Below, piece by piece: positions 51,013 through 59,891 of a stretch of 64,000 bases of DNA. The translations under genes were made by a program, and so were the position numbers. The notes beneath the pieces are model-generated. The model saw only the letters and a program-made list of their open reading frames with translations, had not been told where the DNA came from and ran no database searches. This stretch comes from CAYXVF01 sp964468125 (GTDB lineage: Bacteria; Myxococcota; XYA12-FULL-58-9; CAYXVF01). How positions within the stretch are numbered: position 1 is the stretch's first letter; the number at the start of each line of letters is the position of its first letter. The stretch is from assembly GCA_964468125.1 (NCBI GenBank), contig CAYXVF010000005.1, positions 1 to 64,000 on the forward strand. Reading direction: 5' to 3'.

Positions 51013-51573
51013 ATGGATGTGACTCCGTCGGAGGCCAAGCAGGACCTGCTTCGCCGACTGCTCGAAGAGGGCATGGTGCAGGTCATGCTCGATGCGAGAG
51101 CGGGCGGCGTCGATGTGCCGACGCACTTGCGAGGCGACTACCAACTGCGCCTGAACCTCTCCTATCGCTTCAACAATCACATGGAGATCGACCACGACGG
51201 AGTGGAGGCGACCCTCACCTTCAAAGGCGAGCCTTACACATGCCGCATCCCCTGGCGAAGCCTCTACATGATGGTGCTCACGAGCAACGAAGACCCCCCG
51301 TACATCTTTCCCGGCGACATGCCCCCCGAGCTGATGCACTTGGCCAATCAACTACAGGACGAAGCCGCCGTGCAGGAGCGCTCCGAGCCGGAGACCGCGC
51401 CGCGCCCGCAGCTGACGGTGATCAAGAACGAAGACGAACCCGAGAATGCAGGGACCGGTCACGCGGAGTCCGAGTTCGGGTCCGAGCGGGTCGAAGAAGA
51501 GCCGGCCTCCGAATCGGACAACGACCGCCCCGATCCTCCTCGCGGTCGTAACCACCTGCGCGTCATCAAGTGA
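51013..51573 (+). CDS. sspB: SspB-like ClpXP adaptor
   Basis: 186 residues from ATG 51013. N-terminal 115 residues match SspB: KQDLLRRLLEEGMVQVMLDA, GVDVPTHLRGDYQLRLNLSY, HDGVEATLTFKGEPYTCRIP, WRSLYMMVL. SspB tethers ssrA-tagged proteins to ClpX. Residues 115-186 are an acidic linker (EDEPENAGTGHAESEFGSER) ending in RGRNHLRVIK, which fits the short C-terminal ClpX-binding peptide of SspB proteins. The gene overlaps prmA by GTGA. Confidence 0.85.
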   Translation: MDVTPSEAKQDLLRRLLEEGMVQVMLDARAGGVDVPTHLRGDYQLRLNLSYRFNNHMEIDHDGVEATLTFKGEPYTCRIPWRSLYMMVLTSNEDPPYIFPGDMPPELMHLANQLQDEAAVQERSEPETAPRPQLTVIKNEDEPENAGTGHAESEFGSERVEEEPASESDNDRPDPPRGRNHLRVIK

Positions 51574-52529
51574 ACGGCTGGCTTCAGCTCACCTTGGGCC
51601 TTCCTGCTCCTCTGGCGGACGATGCCGCCGCTGCGTTGATTTCCGCGGGCGCCTCCGGCGTGCAAGTGCTCGGAACCGATACGCTGCCCCCGCCGGACGA
51701 AGAGCTCAGCGCGGTTGATGATGATGTCGGTGAGATCACCCTAGATGACGACGCCATCGCCACGCTCGTCGCGACATTCGAGGAAACCGACGATACGGCG
51801 GCCGCAACAGCCGACGTTCTCGAAGCGCTCTCCGACCTCGGAATCGAGCTCGAGCCCTCAGATCTACAGTGGCAGAAACGCGAGGACACGGATTGGTCCG
51901 AGCGCTGGAAGGACTTCTTTGAGCCCCTCCAGGTTTCTCCTCGTTTCTGGGTCGTTCCGAGCTGGCGAAACGACTTCAGCCCCCCGGACGAAGCGATCGC
52001 GTTATCGATCGATCCAGGCATGGCTTTCGGCACGGGCCAACACGCGACGACCGCCCTCTGTGTCGAGATGATCGATCGACGCCTGCGTCCAGAGAAGGAT
52101 CAGAGCCTCTTCGACCTCGGAACCGGGAGCGGGATCCTGGCGATTGCCGCGGCCAAGCTCGGAGTCGCCCGCATTCTAGGCGTCGACATCGATCCTGACG
52201 CTGTCGACGTAGCGCTCGAGAATGCCCGCGCGAACGACGTGGACGGCTCAGTCGAGCTGTCCGATACGCTCGTGCAGGACATCGACGAGCGCTTCGATTG
52301 GGTCGTCGCCAACGTCCTCGCTGACCCACTCCAGAAGCTCGCCCCCCACATTCTCCGATGCCTCAAACCAGGCGGACAACTCGTACTGAGTGGCATCTTG
52401 AGCGGTTTGCAGGCAAATGAGGTCGTTCGAGCCTTTGAGAACGCTGGCCCCGAGGCCGGCCACCCGGAGCTCCATCTCATTGAGACGCTCGAAAAAGGCG
52501 AGTGGGTCGCCCTACGGTTGTGCGAGTGA
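51570..52529 (+). CDS. prmA: Ribosomal protein L11 methyltransferase
   Basis: 319 residues from GTG 51570, overlapping the sspB stop. N-terminal substrate domain, then PGMAFGTGQHATTALC, DLGTGSGILAIAAAKLG (SAM motif I), GVDIDPDAVDVALENA, VVANVLADPLQKLAPH (motif IV) and GGQLVLSGILSG. Trimethylates L11. Full length. Co-translation with sspB is unusual but plausible for two translation-linked functions. Confidence 0.95.
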   Translation: MNGWLQLTLGLPAPLADDAAAALISAGASGVQVLGTDTLPPPDEELSAVDDDVGEITLDDDAIATLVATFEETDDTAAATADVLEALSDLGIELEPSDLQWQKREDTDWSERWKDFFEPLQVSPRFWVVPSWRNDFSPPDEAIALSIDPGMAFGTGQHATTALCVEMIDRRLRPEKDQSLFDLGTGSGILAIAAAKLGVARILGVDIDPDAVDVALENARANDVDGSVELSDTLVQDIDERFDWVVANVLADPLQKLAPHILRCLKPGGQLVLSGILSGLQANEVVRAFENAGPEAGHPELHLIETLEKGEWVALRLCE

Positions 52530-52577
52530 GGACGATCTCGCTTCGCTTTCGTAGGCATGGCGGCTTTCGCAGGCCAT

Positions 52578-52955
52578 TCAGTCGCTCTTCGGCGCGTCTT
52601 CGTGCTTTTTTTTGGAGCGCCTGCGCCGACGTTGTTTCTGCTTCTTGAGCTTCTCGATCTTCTTCTGCTCTTTCGTGAGCGTGCCGCCCCGTTGCGCTTC
52701 GATTTTTTCGCAGAGGGTTCGGCGCGCGTAGAAGCGATTGAGCGCCTGGGAGCGGCTCTGCTGCGCTTTGACTTCGATCCCACTCGGGACGTGTTTCAGG
52801 TAGACGGCGGTCGCGTTCTTGTTGACGTTCTGCCCCCCCGGGCCACTCGAGCGCACGAAGCGCTCGATCACCTCGTCCCGGTCGAGGCCCAAGGCTCGCC
52901 AACGCGCCTCGAGCGCCTCCGCTTTGTCGTCTCGGACGCCGAAATCGTTTGCCAT
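52578..52955 (-). CDS. Stand-alone RF-1 domain protein (ArfB/RF-like)
   Basis: 125 residues from ATG 52955. FVRSSGPGGQNVNKNATAVY carries the GGQ motif used for peptidyl-tRNA hydrolysis; the C terminus is basic (QKQRRRRRSKKK), as in ArfB, which uses a positively charged tail to enter stalled ribosomes. Short length and lack of codon-recognition domains support a ribosome rescue factor or related peptidyl-tRNA hydrolase. Three bases after the cyclase-TPR gene, so co-transcribed. Confidence 0.85.
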   Translation of the reverse strand: MANDFGVRDDKAEALEARWRALGLDRDEVIERFVRSSGPGGQNVNKNATAVYLKHVPSGIEVKAQQSRSQALNRFYARRTLCEKIEAQRGGTLTKEQKKIEKLKKQKQRRRRRSKKKHEDAPKSD

Positions 52956-52958
52956 CGC

Positions 52959-55900
52959 TCACTCGAGAAACGGGCCAGCCTGAGTCTGAAGCTCGCCAAA
53001 CACGCGCGCAAACAGCGGCGAGCGGGCGCTCTGGCGGTGGATTTCGCAGCGCTTCATCGCATAGCTCGCCGCTCGGTCGTCGCGCTGTACGAGGGCGATG
53101 CGAAGCAGATGCAGATCGGCTGCGATCTCCGCTTCGCGCAAGCCCCCACGCACCGCACGGCGGTAGCCGTCTTCGACCATCTTCACGCCCCCGACTGGAT
53201 CGCTCGTCATCGAGAGCGCGAGTCCCAAGTGAATGAAGCCGGCCGAGGCGGTGAGTTGGTCGCCGAGGTCGGTCGCCATCGACACGGCCCGTTCGAGCGG
53301 CCCTAGCGCGTCGTCGTAGCGGCCCTGCCAGAGCAGGCATTGGCCGGTTCCAAGGAGGTCCTTGGCGAGCTTGTTCCATTGACCCACCGCACGGTCGAGC
53401 ACCATCGCTTCCTCGAAGCCCCGGCGCGCACGCTCGAAATCAGCCGTCAGAAGATCGACGTGCGCGATCCGAGACGTGGCCGTCGCGGCGATGAGCAAAT
53501 GGTCGCGGTTTCTGGCCGCCTTGCGCGCGGTCTCGTAGAGCTCCCTCGCCTCCTCGAGCTGCCCCTCGCTCATGAGAAGGTATGCGAGACCGAGACTGAT
53601 GCGCACTTGCCGATACGGATCGTCAACCGCGAGCTCGGTGGCGCGCTTCAGCCACTGACGCGCGGTTTCGATTTCGTGCGCCTGCGTGTAGCTCCGCGCG
53701 ATCAATCGTGCGGCGTCCGAGCGCAGGTGATCGCGTGCCTTCGACGCAAACGCGCGCTCGAGACGGTCCCGAGCCCGCTCGGGCCGTCCCAAGCCAACGA
53801 GCGCCTCTCCGACCCAATAGTCGATCGCGGCGCGAGCGTTGTCGTCGAGCGCATCCCAGAGCCGTTGGTCGAGCTGCTTGCCCTCCTCCACCGTATCCTT
53901 GGGAATCCCCTGTCGGGCCACCGCCAGGAACTTGAGCATGGTCATCCGCGCGACCGTCACCACCGGCGGCTGCGCTTTCTCATCAAGCCGTTCACGGACC
54001 TCGTTCCAACGATCGACGAGATATGCGGTTTCCCGGTCGAGGGACGCGCGGGTGGCGAGCCGTGCGGCCCGCTCGAACCACTTCACCGCCACCGAATACT
54101 GCCCCCCACGCTCCCGGTGGTGCGCGAGTGCCGCCGCGGTCCTCGAGGGGTGCTCCGCCGGCAGGCTCTCCAGAGCATCGGCGATCCGCACGTGAACTTC
54201 TCGCCGATCGCCCTCCGGTATGGTGCTGTAGGCCACCGCGCGCATGACATCGTCGCGGAACATGTAGCCGGCCCCCGCGCTCTGATCCGCGGTGATCACC
54301 CGTTCCCCTTCGAGGCGCGCCATCGCGTCGCCGACCATGTCTTCGGCGAGTTCATCGCTCGAGGCCGCTTGGAGCAGAGCGTTGTCGAATCGCCGCCCGA
54401 TCGCCGCTGCCGTCCGAAGCACGCGCCGTTCGACTTCACCGAGGTGATTCAGCGCCGCGAGCGCGACCTGCGCCATCGAGTCCGGCACGATGTCCTTGAG
54501 TGCCTGGGTCCCGGTGCTTGCGGTCACGGCTCCGGCGCGCACCTGCAACAACTCACGATCGCTAAAGAAGCGCAGGAGCTCCACGAGGTAGCCAGGGTTG
54601 CCATTCGTGCGCTCCCACATAAAGACACTCAGATCCGCTTCGACAGACTCGCCACCGAGTTCGTGGGCGATGAGCTCCGTGCTGTCCGCGAGGCTCAAGT
54701 TTGGTAGCTCCAACTCGAAGTCGAGCGTGCGCCTGAGATCATCGAGCAAGGGGTCCGGCCGATAGGTGCCCACCATCATGAACGGCCAGTGCCGTCCCAA
54801 GGCCCATAGGCGCATCGCGAGCTGTAGTGTGAGCGTGTCGGCGAAATGCAGATCCTCGACGACGTAGAGAAGCGGCTCCTCGCGGAAGCGCTGCTCCAGG
54901 AAGCGCGTGATGCTGCCGAGAACGCGCTCACGCGCATGGCTGTCGGCGAGATCGACGAGGGCCTCGGTGCTTCCGTCAGGACGGCGCACCGGCTGCAATA
55001 GGCTGACGAGCTCCGGCGCACCATCGGGCAAGTCGTAGCGCTTCAGCACCGTGCGAATCCGATCGCGCCGTTGCTCTTCCGTGTCGATGCTCGTGATCCC
55101 CAAGAAGTTCTCGAACATGCTCACCACCGGCGCGAGCGGTATCGTGCTCGTCGCGTAGCGGCACCGGCCGATCACGCCCACGCCCCCCGCGCGCACCCAA
55201 CGATCGATGACCTCGCCGAGGATCGCGCTCTTGCCGGAACCCGCCTCTCCCACGATCCCGAGCACGGTGCCTTGACCCGCGTAGGCCTCGTTCACCGCAT
55301 GATTCAGCCGTGCCGCTTCGCTCTCTCGTCCCGCGCGAAATCGCGGCGACGCACGTCCCTGCGCGAAATGCGACTTTCCTTCGTTCGGGCTGTGTATCAC
55401 GTACAGGCGGACCGGGTCCTCACGGCCCTTCACGCGGATAGGCCCCCGATCAGACGCTCTGAACTCGTGCCCGGCTTTGGTGAGCACGGACTCGGTGGCG
55501 ATGACATCAAAGGGTTGCGCCTCAGTGGCGGCTCGCGCGGCGACGTTGACCGCATCTCCGACGACAGTGATGTCGTGCTTGGCGTCACTCCCAATCGCGC
55601 CAAAGTAGACCGTACCCGTATGAATGCCGCAGCGGACGCCTACGTCGAGGTTGCGCGACGCACCGTAGCCGCGAACCCGTGCCGTGGCCTCGAGTGCGGC
55701 CAGCAGCGCTCGCTCCGAGTCGTTTTCGCTCGGCTCGTGCAACCCGAAGAGCACCAGCACTCGGTGGCCTGTCTCCGCGATGTCAGCCTTCAACGTGAGC
55801 CCACCGTAACGTCGAAACGCGCGCAGAATGGAGCGCGACAGGTGCAGCGCGACTTCCGAGCTGCCCGTGCTGCGATCGATGCCCCAGAGCTCCGCGAACA

Positions 55901-56729
55901 TCACCACCACCTGACGGAGCTCGCCCTCGAGTCGCCACCCCTCGGGAGCACTTCGGAGGCGAGAGGCAAACCACGGGGGCACGAACGCTTCGAGCAGCGC
56001 GATTTTCTCTTCGACCTGCTCGTCGATGCGATTGCCGAGCGGCACGAACTCCTGAGTGGCCGGCCAGTCGCGCAAACCACGAACCAAAGCGGCGTCGTCG
56101 GTGCGCTCGACGACTTCGATGTTGCCTTCGAGCGCTCCCACGACGCTCACGTCCGCCGCGATGGCGTTCGGCGAGGCATGCCTTTGCATCATGACTGCCC
56201 GCGTCGCCGCTTCTCCGGCGATCACCGCGGCGCGACGGGAGAGATCGCCGAGCACTGGCAATCGAATCGGCCCACGCGCGAGCCCGACGCGAAGCATGAG
56301 CTCGCGACTCTGGCCCTCGATCAGCCGGCCGAGCTCACCGAACATCAGTCGCTGTGCCGCGAGCGCGGATGCGGTCGCCCGACGCGCATCGTCGTTTCCA
56401 CGGTAAAACACGGTGATCGAATCGCCACCGAACTGCACGACATAACCAAAGTAAGGAAAGATCGCGCGCTCGAGGAGCGAGCCGAAGAGCTGATTCAGGA
56501 CGGTGCTGAGCTTCGAGAGTCCGTCGTCGCCGGAGTGCGCGAGACGTTCGCACAAGGGCGTAAACCCGACGAGGTCCGCGACGAGGACCGTGCCGTGAAA
56601 GTCATGGGAGCGGATTGAGCGCTCAGTGGGGTGAGCGAGAATCTCCTCGACGACGTGGTACGGCACGGTTTTGCAGAGGGCCGCGAGGTAGGCACGTCGT
56701 TGCTTCTGCTCGTCGAAGGGCACGTTCAA
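52959..56729 (-). CDS. Tandem class III cyclase-like / AAA-ATPase / TPR signalling protein
   Basis: 1256 residues from TTG 56729, which overlaps the CAAX protease stop (TTGA). Two class III cyclase-like domains: first (about 40-230) with VLVADLVGFTPLCERLA and VVQFGGDSITVFY; second (about 270-440) with VVVMFAELWG, LKADIAETGHRVLVLFGL and DAVNVAARAA. Catalytic metal and Lys positions look degenerate (Gln for Lys in the first, Glu for Asp in the second). Then an AAA-type ATPase (Walker A GEAGSGKSAIL, Walker B LLYVVEDLHFAD) and many TPR repeats to the C terminus. Resembles the LuxR/AfsR-like cyclase-ATPase-TPR architecture. It probably senses or scaffolds rather than makes cAMP. Confidence 0.87.
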   Translation of the reverse strand: MNVPFDEQKQRRAYLAALCKTVPYHVVEEILAHPTERSIRSHDFHGTVLVADLVGFTPLCERLAHSGDDGLSKLSTVLNQLFGSLLERAIFPYFGYVVQFGGDSITVFYRGNDDARRATASALAAQRLMFGELGRLIEGQSRELMLRVGLARGPIRLPVLGDLSRRAAVIAGEAATRAVMMQRHASPNAIAADVSVVGALEGNIEVVERTDDAALVRGLRDWPATQEFVPLGNRIDEQVEEKIALLEAFVPPWFASRLRSAPEGWRLEGELRQVVVMFAELWGIDRSTGSSEVALHLSRSILRAFRRYGGLTLKADIAETGHRVLVLFGLHEPSENDSERALLAALEATARVRGYGASRNLDVGVRCGIHTGTVYFGAIGSDAKHDITVVGDAVNVAARAATEAQPFDVIATESVLTKAGHEFRASDRGPIRVKGREDPVRLYVIHSPNEGKSHFAQGRASPRFRAGRESEAARLNHAVNEAYAGQGTVLGIVGEAGSGKSAILGEVIDRWVRAGGVGVIGRCRYATSTIPLAPVVSMFENFLGITSIDTEEQRRDRIRTVLKRYDLPDGAPELVSLLQPVRRPDGSTEALVDLADSHARERVLGSITRFLEQRFREEPLLYVVEDLHFADTLTLQLAMRLWALGRHWPFMMVGTYRPDPLLDDLRRTLDFELELPNLSLADSTELIAHELGGESVEADLSVFMWERTNGNPGYLVELLRFFSDRELLQVRAGAVTASTGTQALKDIVPDSMAQVALAALNHLGEVERRVLRTAAAIGRRFDNALLQAASSDELAEDMVGDAMARLEGERVITADQSAGAGYMFRDDVMRAVAYSTIPEGDRREVHVRIADALESLPAEHPSRTAAALAHHRERGGQYSVAVKWFERAARLATRASLDRETAYLVDRWNEVRERLDEKAQPPVVTVARMTMLKFLAVARQGIPKDTVEEGKQLDQRLWDALDDNARAAIDYWVGEALVGLGRPERARDRLERAFASKARDHLRSDAARLIARSYTQAHEIETARQWLKRATELAVDDPYRQVRISLGLAYLLMSEGQLEEARELYETARKAARNRDHLLIAATATSRIAHVDLLTADFERARRGFEEAMVLDRAVGQWNKLAKDLLGTGQCLLWQGRYDDALGPLERAVSMATDLGDQLTASAGFIHLGLALSMTSDPVGGVKMVEDGYRRAVRGGLREAEIAADLHLLRIALVQRDDRAASYAMKRCEIHRQSARSPLFARVFGELQTQAGPFLE

Positions 56730-57652
56730 ACACTAGGCGAGTTGGACACCCGCTTCCCCTCTTTTTGCGGGGCGCTCTCGCGCACACGCAGGTAGGCCAG
56801 AACCGCAGCCGCGCACACGCATAGCAGGATGAGCGCGGCCAGGCCACGAGTGAGATCGCGGCCAAACCAGATGCTCTCGGGTCCGACCCGGTGGCTCGTG
56901 AGCGCGAAGGAGCGCAGCGCGAACACCCAGCCCAAGTGGAGACCGATCGCGAGGTAGAGTGAGCGGGTCATCACGACGACGTAGCCGAGAATCGCGCCCA
57001 CCATGAGCAAGGTGAGCAAGCCCTTCAGCACCAGCATCGGCTCGGAGAATTGCCAGAAAGCGTGCGGGATCAGCTCGAAGCCCGACAGCCACCCCGGCTC
57101 TTCGATCTTCCCGGCTTTCGGGTTCGGTTTCAGAAAATGCACGATGGCAAAGAACGGGGCGAGAAAGGCCAGCGCCCCCTGCCAGCTCATTTCGCGCCGG
57201 AGTGCCCCGAAGAGTGCGCCCCGGAAGAAGACCTCCTCGATGATCGAGACGGCCACGGCCGTGCCGAGCGCCTCGAGAAGGCGATGGGCGGGGAACGGCT
57301 CATGGAATCGCACCTGACCCGTCGCGAGCAACAGGGCGGCGACGACCCACAAACCGACCACTCCGATGCCGATCCCCGCCCCGAGATCCCGCCAACGCTG
57401 CGGATTCGGCTCGATCTCCAGGTCTGCCACTCGCCGCGCGCCAACCCAGCGCAGAAACGGGTAGAGTCCGGCGATGGCGACGATGAGTGTTGCCCTATTG
57501 AAGTACTTCGTGAAGTCGAATTTCGCGAGACTCTGCGGCAGCCATCCACCTTCGATCCCCGCCTGGGTGGCCCAGTAGAGCGGCGGCGCCAGCAGCGCTC
57601 CTCCCACGAGAACGACCAGGAGAAAGCCTAGGATCTTGCCGATGGTCCTCAC
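56726..57652 (-). CDS. CAAX/CPBP intramembrane metalloprotease
   Basis: 308 residues from GTG 57652 (GTGA overlap with the FHA gene). Eight or so helices; the glutamate motif SIIEEVFFRGALFGALR and later HLGWVFALRS (His) are the CPBP/Abi protease active-site pattern. Such proteases process or modify membrane proteins; substrates here unknown. Middle of a four-gene operon FHA - protease - cyclase/TPR - RF-1 domain. Confidence 0.9.
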   Translation of the reverse strand: MRTIGKILGFLLVVLVGGALLAPPLYWATQAGIEGGWLPQSLAKFDFTKYFNRATLIVAIAGLYPFLRWVGARRVADLEIEPNPQRWRDLGAGIGIGVVGLWVVAALLLATGQVRFHEPFPAHRLLEALGTAVAVSIIEEVFFRGALFGALRREMSWQGALAFLAPFFAIVHFLKPNPKAGKIEEPGWLSGFELIPHAFWQFSEPMLVLKGLLTLLMVGAILGYVVVMTRSLYLAIGLHLGWVFALRSFALTSHRVGPESIWFGRDLTRGLAALILLCVCAAAVLAYLRVRESAPQKEGKRVSNSPSV

Positions 57653-58530
57653 ACCGGCTCCACGAGCACGACGCGGATCAACGTGCTCCCGGCCTGGATC
57701 CAATCGCCGTCCGTGAGCATGGACCTGTTCACCCTCTTCTTGTTCACGAAGGTTCCGTTGGACGAGCCCAAGTCGACGAGCTCCACCGCCCGACCTCGGA
57801 CGCTGATCTGAAAGTGACGCCTGGACATGCGATTGTCTTCTACTGTCAGGTCGACGTCCTGACCGCGGCCAAACACCATCTCCGTGCCGTCAGGCACCTG
57901 GACCGCCTTGTCCTTGCGCGGTCCGGTGAAGAACTTCAGCTCGACGATCCGCGTACTGAAGTCGAGTCCGCTGTCCGGATCCTGGCCGATCCAGGTTTTC
58001 ATCTCCCTCACCGAATTCAGCTCCGCCTGATCCTTGTTCGGCGCGGTCGGGTCGATATCGATGACACCGTTCATGCTCTCCGTCGAGCCGCGATAGAACC
58101 GGCGGATCGCTTTGCGGATCTGAGTGATGGTGCTCAGGCAAGGCTCCACGGTGCAGCCGAGTCGAAACTGCAGCTCGTCCACCGCCTGCAGGTTTGTCGG
58201 ATCGGCCATCGCGACCTGGAGCCGACGAGCGCCCCCCTGCCGCACGAAGCGAAGAGGCAGAACGAGCTCCTGCTCCGCGGTTTCGACGCTGAGGGTCTCG
58301 AGGACCTCCGGAGCGATTCGGCTGACCTTTCGCAGGTCGACGGCGGTGATCCGAAGCGCCTTCGACAGCGCATGGAGCATTTGCTCCTCGGTGACCAACT
58401 GCAGGGCGAGAATGGTTTCACCGAGCTTGCGAAACCCGGGGTGACGACGCTGATGATCGAGCGCACTCCGAAGCTGCGCATCGCTTATGAGCCCCTGCTC
58501 GACCAGCAGGTCACCCAGCCGCACTTTCAC
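57649..58530 (-). CDS. MshEN domain plus FHA domain protein
   Basis: 293 residues from GTG 58530 (GGGAG upstream); an earlier start at 58557 is possible. Residues 1-150 match the GspE/MshE N-terminal fold (VRLGDLLVEQGLISDAQLRS, ETILALQLVTEEQMLHALS, ADPTNLQAVDELQFRLGC) that binds c-di-GMP in MshE-type proteins. After a linker a C-terminal FHA domain shows MVFGRGQDVDLTVEDNRMSR, RHFQI, DLGSSNGTFVN. It would link a nucleotide messenger to phosphothreonine recognition. Divergent from waaA by 62 bases. Confidence 0.88.
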   Translation of the reverse strand: MKVRLGDLLVEQGLISDAQLRSALDHQRRHPGFRKLGETILALQLVTEEQMLHALSKALRITAVDLRKVSRIAPEVLETLSVETAEQELVLPLRFVRQGGARRLQVAMADPTNLQAVDELQFRLGCTVEPCLSTITQIRKAIRRFYRGSTESMNGVIDIDPTAPNKDQAELNSVREMKTWIGQDPDSGLDFSTRIVELKFFTGPRKDKAVQVPDGTEMVFGRGQDVDLTVEDNRMSRRHFQISVRGRAVELVDLGSSNGTFVNKKRVNRSMLTDGDWIQAGSTLIRVVLVEPV

Positions 58531-58592
58531 CGAATCTCCCTTCCTCGACTCTCTCACTCTATCGTCCAGCCGGCCTCGTCACCAGAGAGCAG

Positions 58593-59891
58593 ATGGGATA
58601 TGACCCGGCCGCCATGAGAGGGCTCCGCGCACTACTGTCCTACATCGCATTCTGGGTCGCACTTCCGGTTTTGATCGCGCACCCCAAGCTGCGTCGGGGC
58701 TATCGGCAACGCCTAGGATTCTACCGCGACGATGAGCTCGCGATTGGCGACGGCCCGCGGGTCTGGATGCACGGCGCATCTGCGGGCGACGTTCTCGCAC
58801 TCATTCCTACGGTTCGCGCCCTTCGCGCTCTTCGGCCGGAGATCCGGGTCGTCATCACGACGACCACCAACACCGGACGCGCGATGGCCAACAAGTTTCG
58901 GGACGAGCTCGCATCGGTGCTCTATCAGCCCTACGACATCCCCGGAGCGGTACTCCGCGGGCTTCGCCGACTTCGTCCGGACGTGTTGGTGCTCGAGTAC
59001 ACGGAGCTTTGGCCGCAGCTCATCACGCAGGCGGAACGAAGAGGCGTGGCTGTAGTGCTCCACAACGGTCGTTTCTCCAGCGAGCGCCTCTACCGCTACC
59101 GCTGGCTATTTCGCATTGCAGGGCAGCTCCCGGCCAAACTGCGGCTTGCGCTGATGCGCGACGAAATCGGAGCCGAAGCGGCTCGAGCTCTGGGTGCCCC
59201 GCCGGAGCGCGTTCGCGTGACCGGCAACACGAAGTTCGACAACCTACCGAAGGAGCCCGGCACCGAAGCACTGCGCTCATTGCGCGAGAGCCTCGGGCTT
59301 TCGGAAGACGCGCTCGTTTGGGTGGCCGGAAGCACCCACGAAGGGGAAGAAGAAACCCTCTTTGAGATCTACGGTCGACTCCAGAAGGACTGCCCAAAGC
59401 TGCGACTCGTACTGGCACCCCGCTATGTGGACCGCGCCGACCGGCTCGAAGCGCAATGCCGGCGCATGGGACTCAGCGTCAGCCGGCGCTCGCGAGGCGG
59501 CGGGGGCGAAGGGGTCGTCCTCCTCGACACGATCGGCGAGCTCGCAACCGCCTATGCCCTGGGAGACGTCGTCTTTGTCGGCGGGAGCTTCATCGAGCGT
59601 GGCGGCCAGAACATCCTCGAGCCTGCGGCGCACGGCAAACCCGTGCTCTTCGGCCCACACATGGAGAATTTCGCCGACTCGGTGACCTTGCTCTTGGGTC
59701 GCGGAGGCATTCAGGTCTCGAACCCCGAACAGCTCGAACGCGTCTTAGCTGACCTTCTCCAACGTCCCGAGCATCGCGAGGAGCTCGGAACGATGGCCCG
59801 TGAGCTCGTTCAGCGCCAGAGCGGCGCCGCGGAGCGCAACGCTCACGCAATCGCGGCGTTGCTCCCCGCTCAGGCCCAAGCGACGATGTAG
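58593..59891 (+). CDS. waaA: Kdo transferase (3-deoxy-D-manno-octulosonic acid transferase)
   Basis: 432 residues from ATG 58593 (ATG 58614 also possible). N-terminal anchor helix ALLSYIAFWVALPVLIAHP, then LGFYRD. It attaches Kdo to lipid A at the inner membrane. Motifs: VWMHGASAGDVLALIPTVRAL, VLEYTELWPQLITQAERRGV, VTGNTKFDNLP, AGSTHEGEEETLFEIY, APRYVDRADRLEA, VFVGGSFIERGGQNILEPAA (in parts). The usual HAVSVGE box has Asp66 instead of Glu. It converges with the methyltransferase, overlapping by 22 bases. Confidence 0.93.
   Translation: MGYDPAAMRGLRALLSYIAFWVALPVLIAHPKLRRGYRQRLGFYRDDELAIGDGPRVWMHGASAGDVLALIPTVRALRALRPEIRVVITTTTNTGRAMANKFRDELASVLYQPYDIPGAVLRGLRRLRPDVLVLEYTELWPQLITQAERRGVAVVLHNGRFSSERLYRYRWLFRIAGQLPAKLRLALMRDEIGAEAARALGAPPERVRVTGNTKFDNLPKEPGTEALRSLRESLGLSEDALVWVAGSTHEGEEETLFEIYGRLQKDCPKLRLVLAPRYVDRADRLEAQCRRMGLSVSRRSRGGGGEGVVLLDTIGELATAYALGDVVFVGGSFIERGGQNILEPAAHGKPVLFGPHMENFADSVTLLLGRGGIQVSNPEQLERVLADLLQRPEHREELGTMARELVQRQSGAAERNAHAIAALLPAQAQATM

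Noticed and set aside
53340..56618. Long plus-strand frames (455 and 515 codons) opposite the cyclase-TPR gene
   Set aside because: Shadows of the minus-strand gene, which carries clear cyclase, AAA and TPR motifs.
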